64,000 bases of DNA, taken from Mycobacterium heidelbergense (GTDB lineage Bacteria > Actinomycetota > Actinomycetes > Mycobacteriales > Mycobacteriaceae). Made by a program: the position numbers and the translations under genes. Below, in pieces: positions 35,270-43,338 of this stretch. A model generated the notes under the pieces. The model did no database searches and had not been told where the DNA came from. It saw only the letters and a list, made by a program, of their open reading frames with translations. The DNA is taken from contig NZ_AP022615.1 in assembly GCF_010730745.1 (NCBI RefSeq), forward strand, positions 2,976,001 to 3,040,000, read 5' to 3'. How positions within the stretch are numbered: position 1 is the stretch's first letter; each line of letters starts with the position of its first letter.

Positions 35270-36274
35270 GTGGGGATAGGCGCGGGTTTGCGGCAAGCGG
35301 CCGCAAGCACCAATTCCGGGCGGGCTCCGGGGTTTCACCGGAGGTCGCCTGGCCTGCTCTGGCTGATTGCCCTGGTGGTTATCCCGTTGTTGATAGCGGC
35401 AATAGGCTACGGCGCCTTCGATCGATCCCGGCCCGCGGCCGGGCTACCGGCACCGGCGTCGTCGAGCAGCTCCGGCACCCCCAAGCTGTCGTTGGCGCCG
35501 CTGTCAATCACCCGCAACGGCAACGGCTTTACGCTTAGCGGCGATTTTCCCGACGACTCCGCCAAAGCGGCGTTGATGAAGGCGCTCAACGGCTCACTGC
35601 CGCCGGGCGTCAACATCGTCGACCAAATCCATATCAACCCCAGCGTCGACGCGCTCGATTTCTCGAAGGCCGCACCGATTTTCAAGGACAGCGCCTCGAT
35701 TCCCGACTTCAGTCTCACCGTCAACGGAGACACCATCACCCTGGCGGGCACCGCCGCATCGCAAGACCAGAAGAACACCGTCGAACAGGAGGCGACACAC
35801 ACCTGGTCAAATCTGAATGTCGTTGACAAGCTTGTGGTTAACGGGCCCGTGCCGCCACCGCCGCCACCGCCGCCGGCTCCTCCCGGCCCGCCGGCACCGC
35901 CCAATCCTGGGCCGTGCGCTGACCTACAGTCGGTCATCAATACCGTGACGGGCGGGCCGATTACGTTCGGGAACGACGGGTTCAGCTTGACCCCCGCCGA
36001 CGAGCAGATTCTGACCCAGGTGGCCGACAAGCTCAAGGCATGTCCGAGCGCGCACGCGGCCATCAACGGCTACACCGATAATTCCGGCACCGAGGCCATC
36101 AACATTCCGCTGAGTAACCAGCGAGCCCAAACGGTCGCCGACTTCCTTGTCGCCCATGGCGTGGCCGGCGCTCAGCTGGTGGTCAAGGGTCTCGGTTCGG
36201 TCAACCCGGTCGCACCCAACGACACGGTCGAGGGCCGCGCCAAGAATCGCCGCGTCGAAATCGTTGTGAGCTAA
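35270..36274 (+). CDS. arfA: OmpA-family porin-like protein ArfA (OmpATb)
   Basis: ArfA (334 residues) has one N-terminal membrane helix (LLWLIALVVIPLLIAAIGYG), a BON-type region (residues about 75-190), a Pro-rich linker (PVPPPPPPPPAPPGPP), and a C-terminal OmpA peptidoglycan-binding domain (INGYTDNSGTEAINIPLSNQ; GRAKNRRVEIVVS). In M. tuberculosis the arf operon supports ammonia release and growth at acid pH. GTG 35270 follows GGGAGGGCAGCA. arfB and arfC follow closely. Confidence 0.92.
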   Translation: MGIGAGLRQAAASTNSGRAPGFHRRSPGLLWLIALVVIPLLIAAIGYGAFDRSRPAAGLPAPASSSSSGTPKLSLAPLSITRNGNGFTLSGDFPDDSAKAALMKALNGSLPPGVNIVDQIHINPSVDALDFSKAAPIFKDSASIPDFSLTVNGDTITLAGTAASQDQKNTVEQEATHTWSNLNVVDKLVVNGPVPPPPPPPPAPPGPPAPPNPGPCADLQSVINTVTGGPITFGNDGFSLTPADEQILTQVADKLKACPSAHAAINGYTDNSGTEAINIPLSNQRAQTVADFLVAHGVAGAQLVVKGLGSVNPVAPNDTVEGRAKNRRVEIVVS

Positions 36275-36285
36275 GGAGACCCAGC

Positions 36286-36438
36286 ATGGATTTCGTGATC
36301 CAGTGGTTGTGGTACCTGCTCGCTTTCGTGGCGGGCTCGGCCGTTGCCCGGGTGATCGCCAATATTTTGAACAAGCGCGCCGGTACTGAAGCGGTCCCCG
36401 CCGATTCGAGCGGGGCCGGGACGGGTGGGCAGCGATGA
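36286..36438 (+). CDS. arfB: ArfB small membrane protein
   Basis: This gene has 50 codons from ATG to TGA: DFVIQWLWYLLAFVAGSAVA forms a single membrane helix, and a short polar tail ends GAGTGGQR. The length matches Rv0900 exactly. AAGGAGAC lies upstream and the stop overlaps the arfC start (ATGA). It is required with arfA and arfC for the acid response in M. tuberculosis. Confidence 0.9.
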   Translation: MDFVIQWLWYLLAFVAGSAVARVIANILNKRAGTEAVPADSSGAGTGGQR

Positions 36439-37253
36439 GCCACGTGCACTGGTGGCTTTTCGTCCTGTCCTTTGCGACGGGCCTGGTGTTGACGCTCGCG
36501 CTGACCGTCCGCCCCGTCAAACGCCGAGTGCCGGTGGGGGCGCCGGCGAATGAGCCAGACACGGAGCCAGACACCGAGTCGGAGCTCCCGACGACAAAGA
36601 TTCCGGTCGGGCAGGAGTTCCCGACCACGAGGATTCCGGTTGGGCAAGAACTCCCCACCACCAGGATTCCGGTCGCGCAAGAGTCGCCGGCGACCAAGCC
36701 CCCGTTCGCCAAGAGGTTCCTGCCTAAGAAGGCTCCGAGCGCCAAAGGGGCGGCGACGAAAGCGATTTCGTTCGTCAAGAGGTTGCTGCCAGAGGGGGAT
36801 TCGGCCGCCGAGGAGTCGCCCACCACGAAGATCCGGGTCGCGAAGAAGGCGCCGCCAAGGAAGGCTCGCCCGGTCGCGAAAAGGGTGCCGCCGGGGAAGG
36901 TTCCTGCCAAGGCGGCGCCGCGGAAGAAAGCTCCAGCCGCCAAGGCGGTGCCGGCGAAGAGGCGCCCGGTCCCCACGGAATCGCCGACGACGAAGATTCC
37001 GGTCGCCCCCGAGTCGCCGACCACGAAGATCCCCGTGCTGCCCTATGCGCCCTACGGCCCGGGTTCCGCTCGCGCCACCCCCGATGGCGGCGGACCGGCG
37101 GGATGGCTGGTGAAGGGCCGCTCGGATACCCGGCTTTACTACACCCCCGACGATCCGGCATACGACCCGACCGTCGCGCAGGTCTGGTTCAAGGACGAGG
37201 AATCCGCCGTGCGGGCCTGCTTCACGCCGTGGCGCAAGAGCTCGCGAAAGTGA
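36435..37253 (+). CDS. arfC: ArfC membrane protein with expanded repeat linker
   Basis: This protein of 272 residues has an N-terminal membrane helix (HWWLFVLSFATGLVLTLALT) and a conserved C-terminal domain (GGPAGWLVKGRSDTRLYYTP; VWFKDEESAVRACFTPWR). Between them is a low-complexity linker with TTKIPVGQEFP-type repeats and Lys/Ala/Pro-rich blocks resembling histone tails. Rv0901 is only about 175 residues, so the linker is greatly expanded here. Confidence 0.88.
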   Translation: MSHVHWWLFVLSFATGLVLTLALTVRPVKRRVPVGAPANEPDTEPDTESELPTTKIPVGQEFPTTRIPVGQELPTTRIPVAQESPATKPPFAKRFLPKKAPSAKGAATKAISFVKRLLPEGDSAAEESPTTKIRVAKKAPPRKARPVAKRVPPGKVPAKAAPRKKAPAAKAVPAKRRPVPTESPTTKIPVAPESPTTKIPVLPYAPYGPGSARATPDGGGPAGWLVKGRSDTRLYYTPDDPAYDPTVAQVWFKDEESAVRACFTPWRKSSRK

Positions 37254-37263
37254 CCGCCCGGCG

Positions 37264-38604
37264 CTAACGGGGCGCCGGGATGCGCAGCAACAGCCGCGCG
37301 CCGCCCAGCGGGCTGTCCTCCAGCGACGCCGTCCCGCCGTGCAGCTGCGCCTGCTGGGCCACCAATGCCAGCCCCAGGCCAGACCCCGAATGCGAGGCCG
37401 TCGACCCGCGGGAGAACCGCTCGAACACCACGTGGCGCTCGGCTTCGGGAACGCCGCTGCCGTTGTCGTCGACGGCTATCTCCACGCCGGCTCGCGAGCT
37501 GACCGCCGAGAGCTGGACGCGGGTGGCGCCGCCGTGTTTGACGGCGTTGGCGATCGCGTTGTCGACGGCCAGGCGCAACCCGGCCGGCAATCCCACGATG
37601 ATGCAGGTCGGCGACGGCACCAGCGAGACGTCGAGGTCGGCATAGATCCGCATCGCATCGTGCGCCGCGCGGTCCAGCAGCTCGGTGATGTCGACCGGCA
37701 CATGGTCGTCCGAGGTCGACAGCTCGCCCTGGGCCAACCGCTCCAGGGCGCTGAGGGTGGCCTCGATCCGCGACTGGGTGCGGATGACGTCGCCCAGCAC
37801 CTCTTTGCGTTGGTCGTCCGGCAGGTCCAGCGTGGACAGCACCTCGAGGTTGGTGCGCATCGCGGTCAGCGGGGTGCGCAGCTCGTGGGAAGACACCGCC
37901 GCGAAGTCGCGGGCCGAGGCGAGCGCCTCTTTGGTCCGGTTCTGCTCGTTCCAGATGCGCTGCAGCATGCCCCTCATCGCCTCGGCGATCTCGACGGCCT
38001 CGCTGGCGCCGTGCACCTCCACCCGCGGCGCCTCGTCTCCGGCGTCGATCAATCGGGTCTGCTGAGCGAGCTGTTTGAACGGCCGCACCGCGAACGCGGC
38101 CAGCAGCCAGGCGAACACGGACGCCGCGCCGATGGCGAATCCACAGATCAGCAACACCCTGCGGTGCAGGTTGTTGGTCTCGGCGATGGTGGCGTCGTAC
38201 GTCGCGCCGACGGCGAGCGACGTCGGGACCGGCCCCGGAATCTCTACCGTCCGCACCCGGTAGCGCACCCCGCGCACATAGGTGTCGGCGTAGTCGGCGT
38301 TCAGCTGGGGCAGCGTGACATCGGAATTCGACTTGACCAGGTTGCCGCGGCGGACCGTGATGATGGCGTCCTGGTCATTGGGCGAACGCGGGATCTCGTC
38401 CAGGCCGCGCGGGACGAAGGGCAGCGCGAAACCCGCGGCCTCGTCGAGGCGGCGGTCCAGCCGCTCCTTGCGATCGTTGGTGATTCCGACCCAGACGACG
38501 GTGCCGACGATGAGCACCGGGATCGCGGCGCCGATGGCCGTCGCGACCACCACCCGGGTCCGCAACGAGGGCGTACGGGCGAAGATCCGCGACAGGATAT
38601 TCAT
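37264..38604 (-). CDS. prrB: Sensor histidine kinase PrrB
   Basis: PrrB (446 residues) has an N-terminal membrane helix (VVVATAIGAAIPVLIVGTVV), an extracytoplasmic domain, a second helix (LLICGFAIGAASVFAWLLAA), then HAMP. The H-box FAAVSSHELRTPLTAMRTNL contains the phosphorylated His; the ATPase has NAIANAVKHGG and DNGSGVPEAE. It phosphorylates PrrA. The 446-residue length equals the M. tuberculosis protein. The gap to prrA is 15 bp. Confidence 0.94.
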   Translation of the reverse strand: MNILSRIFARTPSLRTRVVVATAIGAAIPVLIVGTVVWVGITNDRKERLDRRLDEAAGFALPFVPRGLDEIPRSPNDQDAIITVRRGNLVKSNSDVTLPQLNADYADTYVRGVRYRVRTVEIPGPVPTSLAVGATYDATIAETNNLHRRVLLICGFAIGAASVFAWLLAAFAVRPFKQLAQQTRLIDAGDEAPRVEVHGASEAVEIAEAMRGMLQRIWNEQNRTKEALASARDFAAVSSHELRTPLTAMRTNLEVLSTLDLPDDQRKEVLGDVIRTQSRIEATLSALERLAQGELSTSDDHVPVDITELLDRAAHDAMRIYADLDVSLVPSPTCIIVGLPAGLRLAVDNAIANAVKHGGATRVQLSAVSSRAGVEIAVDDNGSGVPEAERHVVFERFSRGSTASHSGSGLGLALVAQQAQLHGGTASLEDSPLGGARLLLRIPAPR

Positions 38605-38619
38605 GGCCCCTTCATCCGG

Positions 38620-39330
38620 TCACTGCATGCGCAGCACGAACCCGACTCCGCGGACGGTGTGCAGCAGCCGGGGACCGCCGTTGGCCTCCAGCTTGCGGCG
38701 CAGGTACCCGATGAACACGTCGACGACGTTGGTGTCGGCGGCGAAGTCATACCCCCATACCAGCTCCAGCAGCTGGGCGCGGGACAGCACCGCGGTCTTG
38801 TGCTCGGCCAGCACGGCCAGCAGGTCGAATTCGCGCTTGGTCAGGTCGACGTCGACGCCGTTGACCCGGGCCCGGCGGCCGGGGATGTCCACTTCCAGCG
38901 GGCCCACCGTGATGGTTTCCGAGGACGACGTCGCGGTGGCGCCGCGGCGGCGCAACAGCGCCTTCACCCGCGCGACCAGCTCGGCCAGCACGAACGGCTT
39001 GACCAGGTAGTCGTCGGCGCCGGCCTCCAGGCCCGCCACCCGGTCGTCGACCGAGCTGCGTGCCGACAGCACACAGACCGGGACGTCGTTGTCCATGGCT
39101 CTCAGCGCGGTGACGACGCTGACGCCGTCCAGCACGGGCATGTTGATGTCGAGCACGATCGCATCCGGCCGCGTCTCGGTGGCGCTGCGCAACGCCTCGG
39201 CGCCGTCGACCGCCGTCGACACCTCGAAACCCGACAAGCGCAGGCCGCGTTCCAGCGAGGCGAGCACGTCGGAGTCGTCGTCAACGACCAAGACCCGAGG
39301 TGGAGTCGCACCAGTGTCCATGCCGCCCAT
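38620..39330 (-). CDS. prrA: Response regulator PrrA (OmpR family)
   Basis: PrrA (236 residues) has a receiver domain (VLVVDDDSDVL; phospho-acceptor Asp in IVLDINMPVLDG; Lys in DYLVKPFVLAEL) and an OmpR-type winged helix (VDLTKREFDLLAVLAEH; VVDVFIGYLRRKLEA). The PrrAB system is conserved in mycobacteria and essential in M. tuberculosis. ATG 39330 is chosen by family length. Confidence 0.95.
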   Translation of the reverse strand: MGGMDTGATPPRVLVVDDDSDVLASLERGLRLSGFEVSTAVDGAEALRSATETRPDAIVLDINMPVLDGVSVVTALRAMDNDVPVCVLSARSSVDDRVAGLEAGADDYLVKPFVLAELVARVKALLRRRGATATSSSETITVGPLEVDIPGRRARVNGVDVDLTKREFDLLAVLAEHKTAVLSRAQLLELVWGYDFAADTNVVDVFIGYLRRKLEANGGPRLLHTVRGVGFVLRMQ

Positions 39331-39387
39331 TTTGCCGGATTGTGGCCCCCGGCGGTGGGAGGTCACCCGCCGGGTCGCCGAGACCGG

Positions 39388-40869
39388 TTAAGCGTCGCGG
39401 GGCAACCCGATGCGCCGGTAGCGCCGCAAGCGCGCGGCCATCCGCTCGGGAGCCGGCATCTCGCGCAGCGCGTGCACCTCGGCGGCTATCGCACGCGACA
39501 GGCGTCGGGAGAACTCGACCGGCTCGTCGGCGGCGTCGGGATGCTCCGGTACGACGGCATCGACGATTCCGGACGCGAGCAGGTCGGCCGACCGAATGCC
39601 TTGGGCTGCAGCGAGTTCGGGGGCGTGCGACGTGTCGCGGAACACGATCGCGCTGGCGCCCTCCGGGGGCAGCGGCGCCAGCCAGCCGTGCAGCGCGGCC
39701 AGCACCCGGTCGGCCGGGACCATCGCCAGCGCCGGTCCGCCGCTGCCCTGGCCCAGCAGGACCGACACCGTCGGCGTGTCCAGCGTCACGAGCTCGGCCA
39801 GGCACTGGGCGATCTGGCCGGCCAGCCCGCCCTCCTCGGCTTCGGCCGACAGCGCGGGGCCGGCGGCGTCGATGAGCAGCACCAGCGGCAGGCGCAGCTC
39901 GGCGGCCAGCGCCATGCCGCGCCGCGCCTCGCGCAGGGAGGCGGGCCCGACGAGCCCTCCCGCGACCCGCTGCTGACCGAGGACCACCGCGGGCTGGCCG
40001 TCGAAGCGGGCCAACGCCAGCAGCGTGGTCGCCGCCTCCCCGCCACCGGCGCCGGACAACAACACCCGGTCGGTGGCGCCGTGTCGCAACAGGTGTCCGA
40101 CACCGGGCCGGTCCGGACGCCGGGACGCCAGCACCGAGTCCCACGCCGGCACGTCGGGTATCGGTTTGGCCGGCCGCCGCGCGGTCAGCGGCTCGGGAGG
40201 GTCGGCGATCACCCTCAGCGCGCGATCCAGCGTCGCCCGCAGCTCGTCGAGGGCAACGACGCCGTCGATCACCCCGTGCCGCTGCAAATTCTCCGCGGTT
40301 TGGATGCCGGCCGGGAACGGTTCGCCGTAGAGCAGCTGGTACACCCGGGGCCCGAGGAACCCGATCAGGGCGCCGGGTTCGGCGACGGTGACATGGCCCA
40401 GCGAACCCCACGACGCGAACACCCCGCCGGTGGTCGGATTGCGCAAATAGACCAGGTAGGGCAGGTGCGCGCGTTTGTGCAGCCTGACCGCCGCGGCGAT
40501 CTTCACCATCTGCAGAAACGCGACCGTGCCCTCCTGCATGCGGGTGCCGCCGGAGCTCGGCGAGGCCAGCAGCGGCAGCCGCTCGGCGGTCGCCCGCTCC
40601 ACGGCGGCGGTGATCCGTTCGGCCGCGGCCACCCCGATCGAGCCGCCGAGGAAGCCGAACTCGCAGACCACCACCGCCACCCGCCGGCCGGCGATGCGCC
40701 CCTCGCCGGTCAGCACCGCTTCGTCCCGGCCGGTGGCGGCTCGGGCGTCGGCCAGCTCTCGCGCGTAGGACTCGGACACCGGCAGTGTCAGCGGGTCGCG
40801 GTCCCAGCTGACGAAGGAGCCCTCGTCGAGCGCCGCGCCCCGCAGCTGCGCGGTCGTGATACGAGTCAC
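39388..40869 (-). CDS. accD3: Acyl-CoA carboxylase carboxyltransferase subunit AccD3
   Basis: This protein of 493 residues joins an N-terminal beta domain (FLGGSIGVAAAERITAAVER; SPSSGGTRMQEG) and a C-terminal alpha-like domain (AELRLPLVLLIDAAGPALSA; LLGQGSGGPALAMVPADRV), each a crotonase fold half. It would transfer carboxybiotin to an acyl-CoA. The substrate of AccD3 is not settled. It is divergent from echA6 with 27 bp between starts. Confidence 0.9.
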   Translation of the reverse strand: MTRITTAQLRGAALDEGSFVSWDRDPLTLPVSESYARELADARAATGRDEAVLTGEGRIAGRRVAVVVCEFGFLGGSIGVAAAERITAAVERATAERLPLLASPSSGGTRMQEGTVAFLQMVKIAAAVRLHKRAHLPYLVYLRNPTTGGVFASWGSLGHVTVAEPGALIGFLGPRVYQLLYGEPFPAGIQTAENLQRHGVIDGVVALDELRATLDRALRVIADPPEPLTARRPAKPIPDVPAWDSVLASRRPDRPGVGHLLRHGATDRVLLSGAGGGEAATTLLALARFDGQPAVVLGQQRVAGGLVGPASLREARRGMALAAELRLPLVLLIDAAGPALSAEAEEGGLAGQIAQCLAELVTLDTPTVSVLLGQGSGGPALAMVPADRVLAALHGWLAPLPPEGASAIVFRDTSHAPELAAAQGIRSADLLASGIVDAVVPEHPDAADEPVEFSRRLSRAIAAEVHALREMPAPERMAARLRRYRRIGLPRDA

Positions 40870-40896
40870 CCGACGAGGCTATATAGGCTGGGTTTC

Positions 40897-41631
40897 ATGA
40901 TCGGTGTCACCCAGGCCGAAGCCGTTGTGACCATTGAGCTACAGCGCCCCGAGCGCCGCAATGCCTTGAATTCCCAGCTCGTCGACGAGCTGCGCGAGGC
41001 CATACAGAAGGCCGGCGACGACGGATCGACCCGCGTGATCGTGCTGACCGGCCAAGGTACCGCGTTCTGCGCCGGCGCGGACCTCAGCGGAGACGCGTTC
41101 GCCGCCGACTACCCCGACCGGCTCATCGAGCTGCACAAGGTGTTGGACGGGGTCCCCATTCCGGTCATCGGGGCCATCAACGGCCCGGCCATCGGCGCCG
41201 GTCTGCAGCTGGCCATGCAATGTGACCTTCGGGTCGCCGCGGCCGACGCGTTCTTCCAGTTCCCCACGTCGAAATATGGTCTTGCCCTTGACAATTGGAG
41301 TATCCGCCGACTGTCTTCGCTGGTGGGTCACGGACGGGCCCGCGCCATGCTGCTGGCCGCGGAGAAGCTCACCGCCGAGGTGGCGCTGCAAACCGGGATG
41401 GCCAACCGCATCGGAACGCTGGCCGACGCGCAGGCCTGGGCCGCCGAGGTCGCCGGCCTGGCGCCGCTGGCGATCCGGCACGCCAAGCGGGTGCTCAACG
41501 ACGACGGCGCCATCGAGGAGGCCGGGCCGGTGCACAAGGAGCTCTTCGATAAGGCCTGGTCCAGCCAGGACGTCATCGAGGCGCAGGTCGCCCGCATAGA
41601 GAAGCGGCCACCCAGGTTCCGGGGGGCCTGA
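40897..41631 (+). CDS. echA6: Enoyl-CoA hydratase-fold protein EchA6
   Basis: This crotonase-fold protein (244 residues) has the oxyanion-hole segments GQGTAFCAGADLSGDAF and INGPAIGAGLQLAMQCDLRV. In M. tuberculosis EchA6 lacks normal hydratase activity and shuttles acyl-CoA into FAS-II mycolate synthesis. The start follows a TATATAGG sequence at 40880, a possible -10 element, with hardly any leader. The MBL-fold gene starts 5 bp downstream. Confidence 0.93.
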   Translation: MIGVTQAEAVVTIELQRPERRNALNSQLVDELREAIQKAGDDGSTRVIVLTGQGTAFCAGADLSGDAFAADYPDRLIELHKVLDGVPIPVIGAINGPAIGAGLQLAMQCDLRVAAADAFFQFPTSKYGLALDNWSIRRLSSLVGHGRARAMLLAAEKLTAEVALQTGMANRIGTLADAQAWAAEVAGLAPLAIRHAKRVLNDDGAIEEAGPVHKELFDKAWSSQDVIEAQVARIEKRPPRFRGA

Positions 41632-41636
41632 CCGGC

Positions 41637-42755
41637 ATGCTCCGGGGGGCGCTGCGACTGGCCGCCGGCACGGCCTGGCTGGCGGCGGTGAGCTGGTTGT
41701 TGCGCGCGCTACACGGCGCGCCGGCCGCCCTGGGTGCCTCCCCCGCGTCGATCCGGGCGGTGACGGAGCGCTCGCCACACCATTCCGACGGCAAGTTCGT
41801 CAACCTCGACCCCGCCTCGATCTACCGGATGGATCGCGAGCAATTGCGGCTCATCGCGTGGGAACTCGTGGGTGGACGCGGCGGGAGCCGGCCGTCGGCG
41901 CCAATCCCGTTGGCGGCGCCGGAAATCGCCGACGGTGATCCCGACCGCCTGGCCGTCAGCTGGTTCGGCCACTCGACGGCGCTGCTGGAAATCGACGGCT
42001 ACCGCGTGCTCACCGACCCCGTGTGGAGCGACCGATGCTCGCCGTCGGACATCGTGGGACCGCAACGGCTGCATCCGCCGCCGGTGCAACTGGAAGGCCT
42101 GCCCGCCGTGGATGCGGTGGTGATCAGCCATGACCATTACGACCACCTCGATATCGACACCGTCATCGCGCTGGCCCGCACCCAGCGGGCCCCGTTCGTC
42201 GTGCCGCTGGGAGTCGGTGCCCACCTGCGGGCGTGGGGAATACCCGAGGATCGCATCGTCGAACTCGACTGGCACCAGGCCACCAGGCTCGGCGAGCTCA
42301 CCGTGGTCTGCGTGCCGGCGCGGCACTTTTCGGGCCGCTTCTTCGATCGCAACAACACGCTCTGGGCGTCCTGGGTCTTTCGTGGTCCCAGCCATCGCGC
42401 TTACTTCGGCGGCGACACCGGCTACACCAAGAGCTTCACGCAGATCGGCGCCGACCACGGGCCGTTCGACCTGACCCTGCTGCCCATCGGGGCCTACAAC
42501 ACGGCATGGCCCGACGTCCACATGAATCCCGAGGAGGCGGTTCGGGCGCATCTTGACGTCACCGATCCCGGGTCGGGACTGCTGGTGCCGGTCCACTGGG
42601 GCACGTTCCGGTTGGCCCCCCACCCGTGGGCCGAGCCGGTCGAGCGCCTGCTCGCGGCCGCCACGCCTGCTCAGGTCGATGTGGCGGTGCCCGCGCCCGG
42701 TCAACGCATCGATCCCGGCGCGCCGCGCGGATTCAACCCGTGGTGGCGGCTCTGA
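41637..42755 (+). CDS. Metallo-beta-lactamase-fold hydrolase (Rv0906-like)
   Basis: This protein of 372 residues has an N-terminal hydrophobic segment, then a zinc-binding SHDHYDHLD motif (HxHxDH) and later histidines in VPARHFSGR and LLVPVHWGTFRLAPHPW. It resembles the NAPE-PLD/UlaG-like group of zinc phosphodiesterases. The same length as Rv0906 supports the start. It is co-directional with echA6 and a serine hydrolase gene. Confidence 0.9.
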   Translation: MLRGALRLAAGTAWLAAVSWLLRALHGAPAALGASPASIRAVTERSPHHSDGKFVNLDPASIYRMDREQLRLIAWELVGGRGGSRPSAPIPLAAPEIADGDPDRLAVSWFGHSTALLEIDGYRVLTDPVWSDRCSPSDIVGPQRLHPPPVQLEGLPAVDAVVISHDHYDHLDIDTVIALARTQRAPFVVPLGVGAHLRAWGIPEDRIVELDWHQATRLGELTVVCVPARHFSGRFFDRNNTLWASWVFRGPSHRAYFGGDTGYTKSFTQIGADHGPFDLTLLPIGAYNTAWPDVHMNPEEAVRAHLDVTDPGSGLLVPVHWGTFRLAPHPWAEPVERLLAAATPAQVDVAVPAPGQRIDPGAPRGFNPWWRL

Positions 42756-42795
42756 TTTCCGCTGGCCGGATGCCCCGCCACGTTACAGTTCCGCC

Positions 42796-43338
42796 ATGAC
42801 CAAACGCGCGGCGACGGCCGCTGTCGCGGTGGCCCTGCTCGCGTTGACGGGATGTGGGCCCGTGGCCGGCCCGTCGTCCGGGCTATCTGACGCACCGCCG
42901 AACGAGTTCTCCGGCCTGGAGATCCCCGCCGGCCGCATCGACGAGGCCATAGCCAAGGTCGACGGCCTCGTCGGTGACCTGATGAAAAGCACCGGCATCC
43001 CGGGGATGGCGGTGGCGATTGTCCACGGCGGAAAGACGGTGTATGCCAAGGGCTTCGGTGTCAGGGACGCAACCAAGGGCGGCGCACAGGACAACAAGGT
43101 CGACGCCGACACCGTCTTCCAGTTGGCCTCGGTGTCGAAATCGATCGGCGCGACGGTGGTGGCGCACGAGGTCAGCGACAACGTCATCGCCTGGGACGGT
43201 GACACCTTCACGTTCACCGTGACCGACGAAAACGCACCGCCCGGAACGATTTCCAAGGCCGTGTTCTCCGGGTTCCCCGGCGCCACGCTGAACCTGGAGT
43301 ACTTCGACTCCGACAAGCTGGGAACCTTCACCCGATGA
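42796..43338 (+). CDS. Internally deleted beta-lactamase/esterase-like lipoprotein (Rv0907-like)
   Basis: This protein of 180 residues has a lipoprotein signal (LLALTGCGP lipobox) and the start of a serine beta-lactamase-like domain up to the SVSK (SxxK) nucleophile motif. It then jumps at DNVIAWDGDTFTF to what looks like the C-terminal end of the family (FTVTDENAPPGTISK; EYFDSDKLGTFTR). The M. tuberculosis protein is about 530 residues, so roughly 350 residues seem to be missing in frame. The tyrosine and the later active-site motifs are gone, so activity is unlikely. The stop overlaps the ctpE start. Confidence 0.8.
   Translation: MTKRAATAAVAVALLALTGCGPVAGPSSGLSDAPPNEFSGLEIPAGRIDEAIAKVDGLVGDLMKSTGIPGMAVAIVHGGKTVYAKGFGVRDATKGGAQDNKVDADTVFQLASVSKSIGATVVAHEVSDNVIAWDGDTFTFTVTDENAPPGTISKAVFSGFPGATLNLEYFDSDKLGTFTR

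Noticed and set aside
37339..41631. A 1430-codon open frame on the plus strand
   Set aside because: It runs antisense through prrB, prrA and accD3 and only its last 244 codons (echA6) look like protein; high GC removes stop codons from the shadow frame.
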